NCBI RefSeq assembly: GCF_036381655.1
Contig: NZ_DASVCJ010000065.1
Coordinates: 62,001-126,000, forward strand
Length of the DNA stretch: 64,000 nt
Direction: 5' to 3'
DNA from: Ferrovibrio sp036381655
GTDB taxonomy: Bacteria; Pseudomonadota; Alphaproteobacteria; Ferrovibrionales; Ferrovibrionaceae
The notes below the pieces were generated by a model that saw nothing but the letters and a program-made list of their open reading frames with translations, searched no databases and was not told where the DNA came from. A program made the translations under genes and the position numbers. Below are positions 42,078-49,923 of this stretch, piece after piece. Position 1 is the first letter of the stretch, and every line of letters starts with the position of its first letter.

Positions 42078-42610
42078 TTCACCCTCCTCAGATATGGCCG
42101 GCCGCCATCGCTGCCCGGTACGGGGCCGCCGCCCATCAGCGCGCGCAGCCGCTCGCGCGCCCGGGTCAGCCGCGACATCACGGTGCCGAGCGGGATATTC
42201 TGCACCCGCGCCGCCTCTTCATAGCTCAGGCCTTCGACCGCCACGAGCATCAGCAGCACGCGGTGATCCTCCGACAGCAGGTCCAGGGCGGTCTGCAAAT
42301 CGCGCAATTGCAGCCTTTCCCATTGCCCGCCGCTTTCAGCCGGTCCCTCGCCGGCATCGTCCAGAGGATAGCCGTCGGGCCGGATCGCCTCCCGGCGCTG
42401 CCGGTTGCGCCACAGGTTATGCAGGATGGCGAACAGCCAGGGCCGCAGCGCCTGCTCGTCGCGGCGCAGGCTCCAGGCCGCCAGGGCGCGCGCCAGGCAA
42501 TCCTGCACCAGATCGTCGGCGAGCTGCGCATCGCGCGCCAGCACGCGGGCGAAGCGGCGCAGCCGCGGAATCTCGGCCTCGATCGGATGCGGTGGGCGGC
42601 GGAACAGCAT
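42074..42610 (-). CDS. RNA polymerase ECF sigma factor (178 aa)
   Basis: This is an ECF sigma of normal length. Region 2 is 'RRFARVLARDAQLADDLVQD' to 'RPWLFAILHNLWRNRQRR'. Region 4 is 'LSEDHRVLLMLVAVEGLSYE' with 'ARVQNIPLGTVMSRLTRARE'. It is encoded between an exported lipoprotein (48 bases upstream) and its anti-sigma factor (ATGA overlap). All three run the same way and likely share the promoter upstream of the lipoprotein. The target regulon is unknown; autoregulation through that promoter is probable. Confidence 0.92.
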   Translation of the reverse strand: MLFRRPPHPIEAEIPRLRRFARVLARDAQLADDLVQDCLARALAAWSLRRDEQALRPWLFAILHNLWRNRQRREAIRPDGYPLDDAGEGPAESGGQWERLQLRDLQTALDLLSEDHRVLLMLVAVEGLSYEEAARVQNIPLGTVMSRLTRARERLRALMGGGPVPGSDGGRPYLRRVK

Positions 42611-42658
42611 GGGATGGGTGGGCGGCGGCGACCTCCGCCACCCACCTTATCCGGCAAA

Positions 42659-43048
42659 TTACGGCTTGGCGACGTGCCAGGCGCCGTTCAGGAAGCCATC
42701 GCCGGTGGTATCGCCCGGCTTCTGGTCCTTGACCCAGCCATAGAGCGGCTTGCCCTTGTAGGCCCATTGCTTGGAGCCGTCGTCGCGGGCGATCACGGTC
42801 CAGTTGCCCATCGCCTTGGCGGCGGCATCGGCCTTCAGCGGCGGCCAGTTCTCGGCGCATTTGCCGTTGCAGACCGATTTGCCCGGCATGGTGTCCTTGT
42901 CGAAGATGTACAGCGTCATGCCCTTGGCATCGGTCAGCACCGGGCCGAGCGCGGTCTGGCCGGTCTTGGCCGGACCCATATCGGCGGCGGTGGCGCAGGC
43001 GGCGAGCCCAAGGCTGAAAACCACGCCCAGAAGCAGGTGGCGATACAT
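42659..43048 (-). CDS. Exported lipoprotein of the COG4315 repeat type (129 aa)
   Basis: The protein has a signal peptide with possible lipobox ('HLLLGVVFSLGLAACATAAD') followed by two Yx(F/W/Y)xxD-type repeats: 'AKGMTLYIFDKDTMPGKSVC' and 'GKPLYGWVKDQKPG'. 'CNGKCAENWPPLKA' has the paired cysteines of this family. 'TTGDGFLNGAWHVAKP' closes it. These proteins are periplasmic with unknown function, often linked to ECF sigma factors. The ATG at 43048 has a GAGGGG site; the longer open frame is antisense to the TPR gene. First gene of the sigma/anti-sigma operon. Confidence 0.88.
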   Translation of the reverse strand: MYRHLLLGVVFSLGLAACATAADMGPAKTGQTALGPVLTDAKGMTLYIFDKDTMPGKSVCNGKCAENWPPLKADAAAKAMGNWTVIARDDGSKQWAYKGKPLYGWVKDQKPGDTTGDGFLNGAWHVAKP

Positions 43049-43100
43049 GGCGAAATCCCCTCTTTTTCCGGCGACCGCCAGTCGGCCGCCCGATGAGGAA

Positions 43101-43126
43101 GACACGCGGCGAGCGGCTTTATTCCC
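43101..43126 (-). promoter_or_regulatory. Candidate ECF-type promoter for the lipoprotein/sigma/anti-sigma operon
   Basis: On the minus strand, GGGAATAAA (43126-43118) is followed after 12 bases by GTGTC (43105-43101), about 53 bases upstream of the lipoprotein ATG. A G-rich AA-containing -35 with a GTC-type -10 is the usual ECF layout. It is the best candidate for autoregulation by the adjacent sigma factor, on pattern only. Confidence 0.35.
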
Positions 43127-43152
43127 GTCAGCGCGGAAAAAATCTCCGCCCC

Positions 43153-43174
43153 GGAACGGTCCCTTGTCCGTTCC
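43153..43174. promoter_or_regulatory. Palindrome GGAACGG-N8-CCGTTCC in divergent promoter region
   Basis: This perfect 7-bp inverted repeat (43153-43159 and 43168-43174) sits between the ECF operon and the TPR gene. It may be an operator for a dimeric regulator or overlapping GGAAC-type -35 elements on both strands, although no matching CGTT -10 lies at 16-17 bases. Confidence 0.4.
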
Positions 43175-43199
43175 GCCTTCCGCTCCTACCATCCTTGGC

Positions 43200-43823
43200 A
43201 TGCGTCCGAGCCTCTCTGCCCTGCTGATCCTGCCGTTGCTGGCCCTGCCCGCCCAGGCACAGTCAACCCAGGCGCAGCCGAGCCAGACCCGGGAGGCCGT
43301 CAAGGCCGAGCCGCCGGCCCGGCAGGAGAGCAGCAAGCCGGCCAAGCCGGATGTAGACGCACTGTTCGAGCAGCTTTACGAGGCCAACAATCCGCTGGAC
43401 GGCCACCGCATCGAGCATGCGATCGTCGAAGCTTGGTCAAAGACCGATTCCGACACCATCAACGCGCTGATGCAGGGCGGCATGGCGGTGATGGAAAAGG
43501 GCGACTACAAGCGGGCGGAGGAGATCTTCTCGCAGATGATCGCACTGAAGCCCGATTTTCCGGAGGCCTACAACAAGCGCGCCACCGTGCGTTTCCTCGC
43601 TGGCGACTATGCCGGCTCGGTCGCCGATATCGAGCGGACGCTGAAACTGGAGCCGCGGCATTTCGGCGCGCTGGCCGGCCTGGGCACCATCATGGAGCGG
43701 CTGGACAATCTGCCCGAGGCTTTGAAGGCCTATCGCCGCGCCCTGGCGGCCGATCCGTATCTCGAAGACGGGCCGGAGAAGGTGAAGGACATCCGCCGCC
43801 GCATCGACGCGCGCACGCTCTGA
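43200..43823 (+). CDS. Periplasmic TPR protein (207 aa)
   Basis: This exported tetratricopeptide protein has a signal peptide ('LSALLILPLLALPAQA'), then a Gln/Pro/Lys-rich linker and two to three TPR units. Those units are 'AVMEKGDYKRAEEIFSQMIA', 'VRFLAGDYAGSVADIERTLK' and 'TIMERLDNLPEALKAYRRAL'. The 'DALFEQLYEANNPLDGHRIE' start is typical of alphaproteobacterial small TPR proteins. The open frame begins earlier, but the signal peptide places the start at the ATG at 43200. It is divergent from the ECF sigma operon. Function unknown. Confidence 0.87.
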   Translation: MRPSLSALLILPLLALPAQAQSTQAQPSQTREAVKAEPPARQESSKPAKPDVDALFEQLYEANNPLDGHRIEHAIVEAWSKTDSDTINALMQGGMAVMEKGDYKRAEEIFSQMIALKPDFPEAYNKRATVRFLAGDYAGSVADIERTLKLEPRHFGALAGLGTIMERLDNLPEALKAYRRALAADPYLEDGPEKVKDIRRRIDARTL

Positions 43824-43842
43824 CCGGACGCCGACGCCGCCC

Positions 43843-44175
43843 CTACTTCATGAAGATGAAATAGACCGCCCCGATCAGGCAGGCGAAGGCGGCGAGGTAA
43901 TTCCAGCGCAGCGTCTCGCCGAGATAGAGGATGGCGAAGACGGCGAAGACCGCGAGCGTGATCACCTCCTGGATGATCTTGAGCTGCGGCGGCGTGAACG
44001 CGCCGCTGAGATAGCCGATGCGGTTGGCCGGCACCGCGAGGCAGTATTCGAAGAAGGCGACGCCCCAGGAGATCAGGATCACCTTCCACAGCGCGGTCTG
44101 CGGCTGCTTGAGATGCCAGTACCAGGCGAAGGTCATCATCACGTTGGAGGCGGTGAGCAGCAGGATCGTCGGCAT
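43843..44175 (-). CDS. DUF486 / DMT-like small membrane protein (110 aa)
   Basis: This four-helix inner-membrane protein of the DUF486 family resembles small multidrug/EamA-type transporters. Helices are near 'ILLLTASNVMMTFAWYW', 'ILISWGVAFFEYCLAVPANR', 'IIQEVITLAVFAVFAILYL' and 'LAAFACLIGAVYFIFMK'. The 'PANRIGYLSGAFTPPQLKII' loop is the family hallmark. The length is typical. Transport activity is inferred from topology only. It lies 14 bases downstream of the pyruvate kinase stop... on the same strand, so the two may be co-transcribed. Confidence 0.92.
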   Translation of the reverse strand: MPTILLLTASNVMMTFAWYWHLKQPQTALWKVILISWGVAFFEYCLAVPANRIGYLSGAFTPPQLKIIQEVITLAVFAVFAILYLGETLRWNYLAAFACLIGAVYFIFMK

Positions 44176-44189
44176 GGGAGAGCTGTGTT

Positions 44190-45635
44190 TTATTTCTCAA
44201 CGCGCGCGATGCGCAGGATGTTGGTGGTACCCGACGAGCCGAAGGGCACGCCGGCGGTGATCACGATCAGGTCGTTGACCCTGGCATAGCCGCCCTGGCG
44301 CGCCAGCGCCGCCGCCTTGGCAACCATATCGGAGAAGTTGACCGCATCGGGCGAGACCATGGCGTTGATGCCCCAGGCGATCGTCAGCCTGCGCGCGGTG
44401 TTGATCAGCGGCGTCAGGCACAGGATCGGCGATTTCGGCCGCTCGCGCGCCGCGCGCAGGGCGGTCGCGCCCGACATGGTGTAGGTGACGATGGCGGCGG
44501 CGTTGACCGTTTCGGCCACCTGGCGCGCAGCGGCGGTGATCGCATCGGCCGCGGTATGCTCGGGCAGCGCATGCTCGGCATCCATGATGCCGCGATAGAG
44601 CGGGTCCCGCTCGACCTGTTCGGCGACGGCGTTCATCACCTGCACCGCCTCGATGGGATAGTCGCCGGACGCCGTCTCGGCCGACAGCATGATCGCGTCG
44701 GCGCCGTCGTAGACCGCCGTTGCCACATCGGAAACCTCGGCGCGCGTCGGCACCGGCGCCTTGACCATGCTGTCGAGCATCTGCGTCGCCACCACCACCG
44801 GCTTGCCGGCGCGGCGCGCCAGCCGCACGATGCGCTTCTGCAGGCCCGGCACGTCGGGCAGCGGCAGTTCGACGCCGAGATCGCCGCGCGCCACCATCAG
44901 CGCATCGGAGAGTTCGACGATCTCGTCGAGATGATCGATCGCCGAGGGCTTCTCGATCTTGGCCAGCAGCGCGGCGCGGCCGCCGATCAGTCCGCGCGCC
45001 TCGCGCAGATCGTCCGGCCGCTGCACGAAGCTGAGCGCCACCCAGTCAACGCCATGCTCCAGCGCGAAGGCGAGATCGGCGCGGTCCTTCGCGGTCATCG
45101 CCGAGAGCGGCACGATCACATCGGGCAGATTGACGCCCTTGCGATCCGACAGCCGGCCGCCGACCAGCACCTCCGTCTCGGCCCAGGCTTCGCCCCTGGC
45201 GGCGGCGGCGGACATGCCGTTGACGGCCACCACGCGCAGCCGCAGCTTGCCGTCGTCGAGCAGCAGCTCGGCCCCGGGCCGCAGGCTGTTCAGCACCTCG
45301 GGATGCGGCAGCTGCACGCGGGTGGCATCGCCGGGCCTGTCCTCGCCGTCGAGCCGGAAGCGCTGCCCCGGCAGCAGATCGACGCCGCCCCTGGCGAAGA
45401 CGCCGACGCGCAGCTTGGGCCCCTGCAGGTCGGCGAGCAGGCCGATCGGCCGCTGCAGCTCGCCTTCCAGCGCCCGCACCATCCGGATCCGGGCGAGATG
45501 ATCGTCATGGCTGCCATGACTGAAATTCAGCCGGAAGACATCGGCGCCCGCATCGGCCAGGGCGCGCAGGCGCTCGGGCGTGGCGCTGGCGGGGCCCAGG
45601 GTGGCGACGATCTTCACGTTACGCGCGCGATGCAT
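44190..45635 (-). CDS. pyk: Pyruvate kinase (481 aa)
   Basis: This glycolytic enzyme converts phosphoenolpyruvate and ADP to pyruvate and ATP. N-terminus: 'VKIVATLGPASATPERLRAL' and 'VFRLNFSHGSHDDH'. Active site: 'LLAKIEKPSAIDHLDEI' (catalytic Lys) and 'DALMVARGDLGVELPLPDVP' (metal Glu/Asp). 'PVVVATQMLDSMVKAPVPTR' and 'ADAIMLSAETASGDYPIEAV' follow. The C-terminal allosteric domain ends 'SSGTTNILRIARVEK'. The length is normal. It is divergent from ppa across 221 bases. Confidence 0.97.
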   Translation of the reverse strand: MHRARNVKIVATLGPASATPERLRALADAGADVFRLNFSHGSHDDHLARIRMVRALEGELQRPIGLLADLQGPKLRVGVFARGGVDLLPGQRFRLDGEDRPGDATRVQLPHPEVLNSLRPGAELLLDDGKLRLRVVAVNGMSAAAARGEAWAETEVLVGGRLSDRKGVNLPDVIVPLSAMTAKDRADLAFALEHGVDWVALSFVQRPDDLREARGLIGGRAALLAKIEKPSAIDHLDEIVELSDALMVARGDLGVELPLPDVPGLQKRIVRLARRAGKPVVVATQMLDSMVKAPVPTRAEVSDVATAVYDGADAIMLSAETASGDYPIEAVQVMNAVAEQVERDPLYRGIMDAEHALPEHTAADAITAAARQVAETVNAAAIVTYTMSGATALRAARERPKSPILCLTPLINTARRLTIAWGINAMVSPDAVNFSDMVAKAAALARQGGYARVNDLIVITAGVPFGSSGTTNILRIARVEK

Positions 45636-45856
45636 GGCTCACCCTGGCTGTCACTCTAATATTCGGCGGACCGGCATTGGGACGACAATCCGCGCCGCCG
45701 GCCCGGGCCAGCGGAGCCGGCGCCGGACTGGCCGGCCTCGAATCGGTCACGATCATAGACGAAAATATTAAGGATCAAGCAGTTGCGTTTTTTGCTGCAT
45801 TTGCGAAAAAGACGCCGCCTTCCACAGCCCCTTCCAGAGTCCAAAAGGACCAGACT

Positions 45857-46390
45857 ATGGATATTGCCCGCATCGCGGTGGGAAAAAACCCGCCGTACGA
45901 CATCAATGCCGTGATCGAGATACCGGCCGGCGGCTCGCCGGTGAAATACGAGCTGGACAAGGATTCCGGCGCGCTGTTCGTCGACCGCTTCCTGCATACG
46001 GCGATGTTCTACCCGGCCAATTACGGCTTCATCCCGCATACGCTGTCCAACGACGGCGATCCCTGCGACATCCTGGTGGTGAGCCATGTGCCGGTGGTGG
46101 CCGGCGCGGTGATCCGCTCGCGGCCGATCGGCGCCCTGAAGATGGAGGACGAGGCCGGCGGCGACGAGAAGATCATCGCCGTGCCGGTGGACAAGCTGCA
46201 CCCCTTCTACACCAACGTGAAGACCTACGAGGAACTGCCCAGCATCCTGCTGCAGCAGATCGAGCATTTCTTCGTCCATTACAAGGACTTGGAAAAGGGC
46301 AAGTTCGTCAAGAGCGCCGGCTGGGTCGGCCCCGACGACGCCGCCAAGATGATCACCGACGGCATCGTCCGCGCGGCGGGAATCCGCTGA
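45857..46390 (+). CDS. ppa: Inorganic pyrophosphatase (177 aa)
   Basis: This family I soluble pyrophosphatase hydrolyses PPi to phosphate and drives biosynthetic reactions. Signature residues: 'INAVIEIPAGGSPVKYELDK', 'FYPANYGFIPHTLSNDGDPC' and 'DILVVS' (metal Asp cluster). 'DEKIIAVPVDKLHPFYTNVK' and 'HYKDLEKGKFVKSAGWVGP' follow. The open frame starts at 45677, but the ATG at 45857 gives the canonical N-terminus and a length typical of bacterial hexameric enzymes. Confidence 0.97.
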   Translation: MDIARIAVGKNPPYDINAVIEIPAGGSPVKYELDKDSGALFVDRFLHTAMFYPANYGFIPHTLSNDGDPCDILVVSHVPVVAGAVIRSRPIGALKMEDEAGGDEKIIAVPVDKLHPFYTNVKTYEELPSILLQQIEHFFVHYKDLEKGKFVKSAGWVGPDDAAKMITDGIVRAAGIR

Positions 46391-46560
46391 CGCTGCGGCG
46401 GGTCCGACGCCCCGAGGCGCGCGGCGGGCCTAACATGTCCTTGCGCCGGTTCAGGCCCGATCAAGCCTTATCCCGCCTTATCCGACGTTTGCGCGCCGGC
46501 GTGGCCGTTTTCGACCGCCGCGGACCGCCAGTGACGGCTGGTGACCGTTCCGGACCGTTT

Positions 46561-46596
46561 CGTCCCGTTTTGAACCATTCCGTCCCGTTTTGAACC
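46561..46596. repeat. Direct repeat, 16-base unit at 20-base period
   Basis: CGTCCCGTTTTGAACC occurs at 46561-46576 and again at 46581-46596, embedded in a longer array of degenerate CCGTTCC/CCGTTT units. Function is unknown; it could be a protein-binding array or replication slippage product. Confidence 0.7.
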
Positions 46597-46717
46597 GTTT
46601 GGGGTCGGTTCCGGTCCGTCATGGCCCCGCCCGCCCAGGATCTTACCCCGCGAGCCTGGCATGCATACGGCGATGTTCGCGCCGCCCGGCCTTGTTCGGA
46701 GGAGCCCCAGAGCAACT

Positions 46718-46736
46718 TGGGGCAACCTGGGGCAAC
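46718..46736. repeat. Direct repeat TGGGGCAAC, two copies at 10-base period
   Basis: TGGGGCAAC at 46718-46726 and 46728-46736, in the same gene-poor interval. The period is about one helical turn. Confidence 0.6.
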
Positions 46737-46932
46737 GCATGGCCTTGCCTGATATATGATGTTCAACAGCGTGCATCCAATATAAAGAACAAATAGAGAA
46801 AATGAAGCGGCAAAAGATAAAAGCCGCCTAGCCGGGCGATGCAGCCATGAAAACCGCCAACTGAGCCGCGAAAGCTCTCCGGTAGGCGGGGCGCGCTTCG
46901 CCGCGCGCGACATAGGCGGCGGGCGACTCCCC

Positions 46933-47697
46933 TCACCCCTGCAGCCCGAGCGCGTTCGGCAGCATCCAGGCGGCTTTCCGCTTCTGCGCATCGTCGAGCG
47001 CCGCGTAAAGCTGCGTTGCCGGCTGCTGCATCGCGCGCAACAGATCGAGATGCGCCGCCAGCCGCGCCTCGGCGGCGGCGAAGCGGTCGGGCAGGCTGAC
47101 GCTGGCGGCACTGGCCGCCGCGCCGGCCCCCGAAGCCGAAGCGGCGCCGGCAGCCGCACCGGCCGGGCCCATGCGGGCGGTGCGCGCCGCCTGCATCGCA
47201 TCGCGCGCCGTTTTCGCATTGGCGCGCAAGGCATCGGTAAAGGCGTTCCAGGCCGATGCCTGCGCATCCGCGATGGCGAGTTCGGTCTTCATATAGGCGA
47301 GCAGGCCTTCGAGCCGCGCCGGATCGGTCAGCGCGCCCATCGCGCCGCCGCCTGCCGCGCCCGGGCCGCCTGCCATGCCGCCGCCCATCGCCGCTCCCAT
47401 CGTCCCCCAGCTCCAGGCGCCCTGGCCGACGGTGCCGTCCGGCATCGTCACCGTGCCCTGCCCCATGCCGGGGCCCATCATCACCGTACCCTGCATCATC
47501 GGGCCGCCCATCGGGCCGAACATGAAATTGAAGCCCTGCGGGCCGTTCTGCTGCTGGGCCTGCCCGGAACCAGAACCAGATTGCCCGGGACTCGACTGCA
47601 CGGGAACTTGCTGCGGCTTCTGCTGGGCGCAGCCGGGCTGCGCGGCAATGGCGACGGCGAGCGCGGCAAAAGCCGCCGCGAAGATCGGATGGCGCAT
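46933..47697 (-). CDS. Exported Spy/CpxP-like LTXXQ-type protein (254 aa)
   Basis: The protein has a signal peptide ('FAAAFAALAVAIAAQPGCAQ') and a Gln/Gly/Met-rich low-complexity section ('FMFGPMGGPMMQGTVMMGPG'). A helical Spy/CpxP-like domain follows ('RLEGLLAYMKTELAIADAQA', 'WNAFTDALRANAKTARDAMQ', 'PDRFAAAEARLAAHLDLLRA') and the end is 'LDDAQKRKAAWMLPN'. Spy-type proteins are periplasmic chaperones or metal-stress proteins; the Met-rich section would suit copper binding. Function is inferred. The start has a well-placed AGGAGG. No convincing downstream partner. Confidence 0.8.
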   Translation of the reverse strand: MRHPIFAAAFAALAVAIAAQPGCAQQKPQQVPVQSSPGQSGSGSGQAQQQNGPQGFNFMFGPMGGPMMQGTVMMGPGMGQGTVTMPDGTVGQGAWSWGTMGAAMGGGMAGGPGAAGGGAMGALTDPARLEGLLAYMKTELAIADAQASAWNAFTDALRANAKTARDAMQAARTARMGPAGAAAGAASASGAGAAASAASVSLPDRFAAAEARLAAHLDLLRAMQQPATQLYAALDDAQKRKAAWMLPNALGLQG

Positions 47698-47768
47698 GGC
47701 ACACCTCCTGTCGTTCCTCAGGAGGCTAGCGCGTGCCCTCTGTCCGGCAATGCCGCCGGCGCCCGGCC

Positions 47769-48473
47769 TCAGCCGCGCGCCGGAATCGTCAGGCCGCGCT
47801 GCACCGCCGGGCGCGCCAATCCGCGTTCCAGCCAGCGCGGCACGGCCTTCAGCCGGTCGTAATCCACCAATGCGCCGGCATCGTAGAAGCCGATCAGGTT
47901 GCGCACCCAGCCCAGCGTGGCGATATCGGCGATCGTATAATCCGCGCCCATGATCCAGTCGCGGCCGGACAGGCGGTCCTCCAGCACGCCGAGCAGGCGC
48001 TTCGATTCGTCGGCATAGCGCTTGAGCGGCCGCTTGTCCTCGTATTCCCGGCCGGCGAATTTATGGAAGAAGCCGACCTGGCCGAACATCGGGCCGATCG
48101 CGGCCATCTGGAAGAAGACCCACTGGATGCATTCGTAGCGCTGGGTGGCATCGGCGGGGATGAACATGCCGGTCTTGTCGGCCAGATAGAGCAGGATCGC
48201 GCCGGACTCGAACAGGGCCAGCGGTTTGCCGTTCGGCCCGTTCGGATCGAGGATCGCCGGGATCTTGCCGTTCGGATTCAGCGAGAGGAATTCCGGCAGC
48301 CAGCTCTCGTTCCTGGTGATGTCGACCAGATGCGGCTCGTAGGCGACGCCGGTCTCCTCCAGCATGATCGAGACCTTCACGCCATTCGGCGTCGGCAGCG
48401 AGTAGAGCTGCAGGCGATCCGGATGCCGGGCGGGCCAGCGCTTGGTGATCGGGAAGGCGGAAAGATCGGGCAT
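47769..48473 (-). CDS. Glutathione S-transferase, YfcG/Ure2p-like (234 aa)
   Basis: The N-terminal thioredoxin-like domain is 'LQLYSLPTPNGVKVSIMLEE' with 'NPNGKIPAILDPNGPNGKPL' and 'LFESGAILLYLADKTG'. The helical C-terminal domain is 'IQWVFFQMAAIGPMFGQVGF' to 'DRLSGRDWIMGADYTIADIA'. The 'PTPNGVKVSIMLEE' motif is typical of the YfcG/nu-class group, which act as disulfide-bond oxidoreductases with glutathione. The ATG at 48473 gives the family N-terminus (MPDLSAFPITKRWPARHPDR). An in-frame ATG at 48497 is possible. Confidence 0.93.
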   Translation of the reverse strand: MPDLSAFPITKRWPARHPDRLQLYSLPTPNGVKVSIMLEETGVAYEPHLVDITRNESWLPEFLSLNPNGKIPAILDPNGPNGKPLALFESGAILLYLADKTGMFIPADATQRYECIQWVFFQMAAIGPMFGQVGFFHKFAGREYEDKRPLKRYADESKRLLGVLEDRLSGRDWIMGADYTIADIATLGWVRNLIGFYDAGALVDYDRLKAVPRWLERGLARPAVQRGLTIPARG

Positions 48474-48686
48474 GTGCGGCTCTTTTTTTTGAAGCATCTG
48501 CCCACGCCCGTTGCGCCCCTGTCAATGCCCAGGACAAGGCCGGGCGACGGCACCTGTCGCTAGACCTACCCCGCAGAGGTCGGGCGGCAATGCAATGAAC
48601 GCTTTCCCTTGGCCAAGAAAGCCGCGTAACATTTGCAAAATTATCGAACCGATCGCGCCCCGTCCCCGCAAGCCATAAGACGCATC

Positions 48687-49895
48687 ATGCCGATCTCGCA
48701 TCATCGCCGCAGCAGCGTCGTGCTGGCCCTGGGCATCGCCCAGACGCTCGGCTGGGGCTCGACCTATTACCTGCCGGCGATCCTCGCCGCGCCGATGGCG
48801 CGCGACTTCGCCGTGTCGACGGAGGCCGTCTACGGCATCTTCTCGGCGGCCATGCTGCTCAGTGCCTTCATCGGGCCGATGGTGGGCCAGCGCATCGACC
48901 GCTTCGGCGGCCGCCAGGTGCTCAGCCTGTCCAGCCTGGTCTTCGCTGCCGGGCTCGGGCTGACCGGCCTGGCGCCGAACATCGTTCTCTACGGCCTGGG
49001 CTGGATGATCACCGGGCTGGGCATGGCGATGGGACTGTACGAAGCGGGCTTCGCCACGCTGACCGCGATCTACGGCAGCAGCGCGCGCAACGCGATCACC
49101 GGCATCACGCTGCTGGCCGGCTTCGCCAGCACGATCTGCTGGCCGATTTCGGCATTGATCGAGGCGGAATGGGGCTGGCGCGCGGCCTGCCTGACCTGGG
49201 CGGCGGCGCATCTCGTCATTGGCCTGCCGATCCACCGCCTGCTGATCCCGACCACGCTGGCCGCCGAACGGCTGGCGCCGGCGCCGGAACCGGACGCGGC
49301 GGCAGCGCCGCCCGCGGCAGGCGAGGAATCGCTGTTCAGCCGGCCGATGCTGCTGATGGCCTTCGCCTTCGCGGTGACCTGGATCACCAGCACGGCAATG
49401 GCGGCGCATCTGCCGCGCATTCTGGAAATGGCCGGGGCCAGCCGCGCCGAAGCCGTCACCGCCGCGGCCCTGGTCGGCCCGGCGCAGGTGGCGGCGCGCT
49501 TTCTGGAATTCAGCCTGCTGCGGCGGCTGCATCCGCTGCTCTCGGCCCGGCTGGCGACGATCACGCATCCGATCGGCGCGGCTTTGGTGCTGCTCTTCGG
49601 CGCGCCGGCGGCGTATCTGTTCACGATCCTGCATGGCGCGGGCAACGGCGTGATGACGATCGCCAAGGGCACCTTGCCGCTGGCCATCTTCGGACCGGTC
49701 GGCTATGGCCGCCGGCAGGGCTGGCTGGCGGCGCCGACCCGCTTCGGCCAGGCCTTCGCGCCGCTGATCTTCGCACTGCTGCTCGAGCGCTTCGGCACCT
49801 ATGTGCTGCTCTTCTCCAGCGCCCTGTGCCTGTCCGCCGGCATCGCCATGCTGCTGCTGCGCGGCGCCGATACGGCGGCCAAGGCAGAGGCCTAG
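48687..49895 (+). CDS. MFS transporter (402 aa)
   Basis: This is a twelve-helix major facilitator. Helices start at 'VVLALGIAQTLGWGSTYYLP'. The loop-2 signature is 'GPMVGQRIDRFGGRQVLSLS', and 'ITLLAGFASTICWPISALIE' and 'GNGVMTIAKGTLPLAIFGPV' follow. Sequence style resembles small-molecule exporters of the YbfB/CynX kind; no substrate is assigned. The start is set at the ATG at 48687, where the first helix begins soon after. It converges on an SDR gene; the junction contains a tandem 13-base duplication. Confidence 0.87.
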   Translation: MPISHHRRSSVVLALGIAQTLGWGSTYYLPAILAAPMARDFAVSTEAVYGIFSAAMLLSAFIGPMVGQRIDRFGGRQVLSLSSLVFAAGLGLTGLAPNIVLYGLGWMITGLGMAMGLYEAGFATLTAIYGSSARNAITGITLLAGFASTICWPISALIEAEWGWRAACLTWAAAHLVIGLPIHRLLIPTTLAAERLAPAPEPDAAAAPPAAGEESLFSRPMLLMAFAFAVTWITSTAMAAHLPRILEMAGASRAEAVTAAALVGPAQVAARFLEFSLLRRLHPLLSARLATITHPIGAALVLLFGAPAAYLFTILHGAGNGVMTIAKGTLPLAIFGPVGYGRRQGWLAAPTRFGQAFAPLIFALLLERFGTYVLLFSSALCLSAGIAMLLLRGADTAAKAEA

Positions 49896-49897
49896 CG

Positions 49898-49923
49898 GGA
49901 TTGAGGCTCAGGATTGAGGCTCA
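49898..49923. repeat. Perfect tandem duplication, 13 bases x 2
   Basis: GGATTGAGGCTCA is present at 49898-49910 and 49911-49923. It lies between the MFS stop and the convergent SDR, whose stop codon is in the second copy. Confidence 0.85.

Larger units (their letters stand above)
46391..46932. other. 542-base gene-poor interval with short direct repeats
   Basis: No convincing gene is seen between ppa and the LTXXQ-type gene. The interval has a run of imperfect CCGTTCC/CCGTTTT-type units (46500-46620) with an exact 16-base duplication, and a 9-base duplication at 46718-46736. There is also an AT-richer stretch (about 46755-46825) unlike its surroundings, and two small hairpins (GCGGC/GCCGC at 46806-46826; GCGCGC/GCGCGC at 46891-46908). 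Minus-strand open frames here are low-complexity and lack ribosome binding sites. Confidence 0.6.

Noticed and set aside
46468..46776. 102-codon minus-strand frame in the repeat region
   Set aside because: The translation reflects the short DNA repeats; no start site support.
46461..47267. 268-codon minus-strand frame across the gene-poor interval
   Set aside because: Arg/Pro-rich low-complexity translation overlapping the LTXXQ-type gene out of frame, with no ribosome binding site.
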